Positions 19,765-20,804 of a DNA stretch of 20,804 nt are shown here, piece after piece. The DNA is from a virus. Under the pieces are notes generated by a model. That model worked only from the letters and a program-made list of their open reading frames with translations, ran no database searches and had not been told where the DNA came from. Position 1 is the first letter of the stretch. Each line of letters starts with the position of its first letter. Made by a program: the position numbers and the translations under genes. The stretch lies in the IMG/VR virus record IMGVR_UViG_3300050821_005417, positions 1 to 20,804 of that record; one strand, given 5' to 3'.

Positions 19765-20171
19765 GCGAACTGCTTCCAGTGCTACGCGAGAATCATCCGG
19801 CGATGTCGCTCTGCGCATGGTGTCCAATGCCGGGTTCATGCTGCAAGAAATTCACCCTGACCTCAAAGTCGGAAGAGTGTTACGGGTCCAATTTCTCGTT
19901 CTGGAAAGGCGGCGCACAACAAGACGCGCAAAAAGAGTTAGATCGCCGCGGTCTTCCATTTATACCGGCAGGTATTTCAATGGAGGGCAATACGCAACGC
20001 GGTTACAGATTTGTGCAATTGGAGTATGACTGCCCGCATCTTCAGGCAGATGGGCGTTGTGGCATCTATGCTAATCGTCCAGATGTGTGCCGCTCGTTTA
20101 TTCCGGGAACGAATGATCTGTGTTGCGTAAAGTTGTTTCCCGGTGACACGGCGAAGAGGAGAAAGATTTGA
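19761..20171 (+). CDS. YkgJ-like Cys-cluster (zinc/iron-chelating) protein
   Basis: 136-residue protein with the cysteine pattern of the YkgJ / UPF0153 family, putative Zn/Fe-S chelators: CAWC...CC near residues 18-28, then CPHLQADGRCGIYANRPDVCRSF (about 91-113), followed by a CC. The DGxCxIYxxRPxxCRxF motif is highly characteristic. In cellular genomes the family is of unclear function. It has a strong AGGAGG site directly before the ATG and overlaps the next gene as TTGA. A role in metal or redox handling during infection is inference only. Confidence 0.8.
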   Translation: MSELLPVLRENHPAMSLCAWCPMPGSCCKKFTLTSKSEECYGSNFSFWKGGAQQDAQKELDRRGLPFIPAGISMEGNTQRGYRFVQLEYDCPHLQADGRCGIYANRPDVCRSFIPGTNDLCCVKLFPGDTAKRRKI

Positions 20172-20410
20172 ACGACCAGAAAGAAATCGCCAAGCAGGCC
20201 GCAGACGAGGTCGCGCTAACGATTGAGTTGAAGCGCCTCGACATAAAGAAAGACACGGCCTACAGATGTGGCCAGTCGGCAAAGGACCGAGGCTTCGGAC
20301 GACTCTCGCCCTACTATGAAGACGAGGCGGCGGACAAAGCATTCTTTGCTGGCTATGATGGGGAGTCCAAGCCAACGTTGGACGAGTTGCTTGCACCGGT
20401 GCTCTCATGA
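20168..20410 (+). CDS. small unknown protein, faintly RMF-like
   Basis: 80-residue protein from a TTG that overlaps the YkgJ-like stop; GAGGAG (20155-20160) serves as ribosome site. After a charged helix (ELKRLDIKKD), the segment AYRCGQSAKDRGFGRLSPYY then AADKAFFAGYDG has the spacing (G..A...G...PY...A....G) seen in ribosome modulation factor-like small proteins. That resemblance is weak. The last residues LAPVL recur at the end of the next protein. Confidence 0.5.
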   Translation: MNDQKEIAKQAADEVALTIELKRLDIKKDTAYRCGQSAKDRGFGRLSPYYEDEAADKAFFAGYDGESKPTLDELLAPVLS

Positions 20411-20633
20411 AATGGAAATGTGCACACGGAGTCGAGTTTGATGACGGCGATGCGAACGATAAATGCATTTCCTGTCATGTTGCAGGACAAGCTTTTGGCG
20501 CGGCTTTGAGAAATCATCCAGAGGCGGTGCAGAACAGAGTTGGGCTTAGTCATTCCTGTCTGATTAACGAATTGGATGGATGCGATCCATTTTCAAAACA
20601 GAGCCCACACATGATGAACTCGCTTGCACCGGT
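20389..20633 (+). repeat. 12-nt direct repeat at the ends of two adjacent genes
   Basis: GCTTGCACCGGT occurs at 20389-20400 and 20622-20633, just before the stop codons of consecutive genes. Both copies code LAPV in the same reading phase, each 7-10 nt before an ATGA stop/start junction. The entry spans the pair; only the two ends are repeat. Confidence 0.5.
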
Positions 20634-20643
20634 ACTGAGATGA
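20407..20643 (+). CDS. small Cys/His protein
   Basis: 78-residue protein in an ATGA overlap with the previous gene. The N-terminal CAHG and KCISCH make a CxxH ... CxxCH array that could hold one zinc ion, with further Cys at HSCL and DGCD. It ends SLAPVLR, like its neighbour's LLAPVLS. Its stop overlaps the next ATG. Function not recognised. Confidence 0.5.
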   Translation: MKWKCAHGVEFDDGDANDKCISCHVAGQAFGAALRNHPEAVQNRVGLSHSCLINELDGCDPFSKQSPHMMNSLAPVLR

Positions 20644-20804
20644 CCACAACTGATCTGAATCAACTAGCGGAAAGGGCAGCGCGTCGGGAAGAAATCCGGG
20701 CCAAGTTACCAGAGTCGCTGGCGATTGCATGGCTGGTAGTTGAAGAGGACGGGCGTATTTTCGACCTCAATAAGCAGGCTGAATTGTTATTCGGCTATGA
20801 ATCG
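20640..20804 (+). CDS. PAS-domain protein, 5' end only
   Basis: The first 55 residues are visible; the gene runs off the right edge. After an Arg/Glu-rich helix (LAERAARREEIRAKL), SLAIAWLVVEEDGRIFDLNK then AELLFGYES matches the start of a PAS sensor domain (the VD..G.I...N..AE.LFGY pattern). PAS domains sense small molecules, redox or light and usually feed histidine kinases or diguanylate cyclases; what follows cannot be seen. The ATG overlaps the previous stop. Tempting parallels with phage-borne signalling enzymes remain unproven. Confidence 0.65.
   Translation, partial: MTTTDLNQLAERAARREEIRAKLPESLAIAWLVVEEDGRIFDLNKQAELLFGYES

Noticed and set aside
1-20804. CRISPR array, insertion sequence, integrase or attachment site
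   Set aside because: I looked for regularly spaced repeats, terminal inverted repeats around a transposase, and tyrosine or serine recombinase motifs, and found none.

Overview
This window reads as part of a tailed double-stranded DNA phage (or prophage) genome. Every gene I can support lies on the + strand, most are packed with 1-10 nt overlaps (often ATGA, TGATG or TTGA stop/start junctions), and a recognisable packaging and head module is present: small and large terminase, portal, and a MuF-type head protein. I see no tRNA, rRNA, integrase, transposase, attachment site or CRISPR array. Sec-type signal peptides, a lipobox and a twin-arginine leader suggest a diderm host. A soil bacterium such as an Acidobacteriota member is only a guess, prompted by the secreted glycoside hydrolase and the general style of the proteins.

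Layout. About 1-1300: small unknown genes, including a Tat-leader protein. 1293-3679: an SF2/SNF2-like helicase coupled to a beta-class DNA methyltransferase. 3676-4340: tiny membrane proteins around a TadE-like pseudopilin. 4331-6347: small unknowns, two Cys-rich putative zinc proteins and a short beta-clamp-like protein. 6340-7503: a divergent DNA cytosine-5 methyltransferase. 7504-7800: the longest gap (297 nt), with a repeated hairpin, a possible operator, an extended -10 promoter and a clear intrinsic terminator that together could delimit a ~120-nt RNA. 7801-10511: small accessory genes including a cold-shock protein. 10512-10698: a structured leader that could hide the ribosome binding site of the next gene. 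10699-13572: small genes, then terS and terL. 13572-16268: a 656-aa secreted glycoside hydrolase with fibronectin-like domains, a LuxR-type HTH protein, and a lipoprotein that overlaps it out of frame. 16265-19605: portal and a MuF protein with a 2H-phosphoesterase domain, apparently joined by a -1 slippery A9 site. 19606-20804: small unknowns, a YkgJ-like Cys-cluster protein and the start of a PAS-domain protein that runs off the window.

How it fits together. The left half looks like DNA metabolism, modification and host-interaction genes, and the right half like virion assembly with inserted accessory cargo. The points most worth a second look are the portal/MuF frameshift junction with its embedded 2H domain, the glycoside hydrolase between terminase and portal, the mutually exclusive RNA pairings near 10600-10692, the candidate small RNA near 7654-7772, a 13-nt hairpin core reused after three genes, and the phage-borne TadE-like protein.

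All family calls come from reading motifs by eye; no database search was run.
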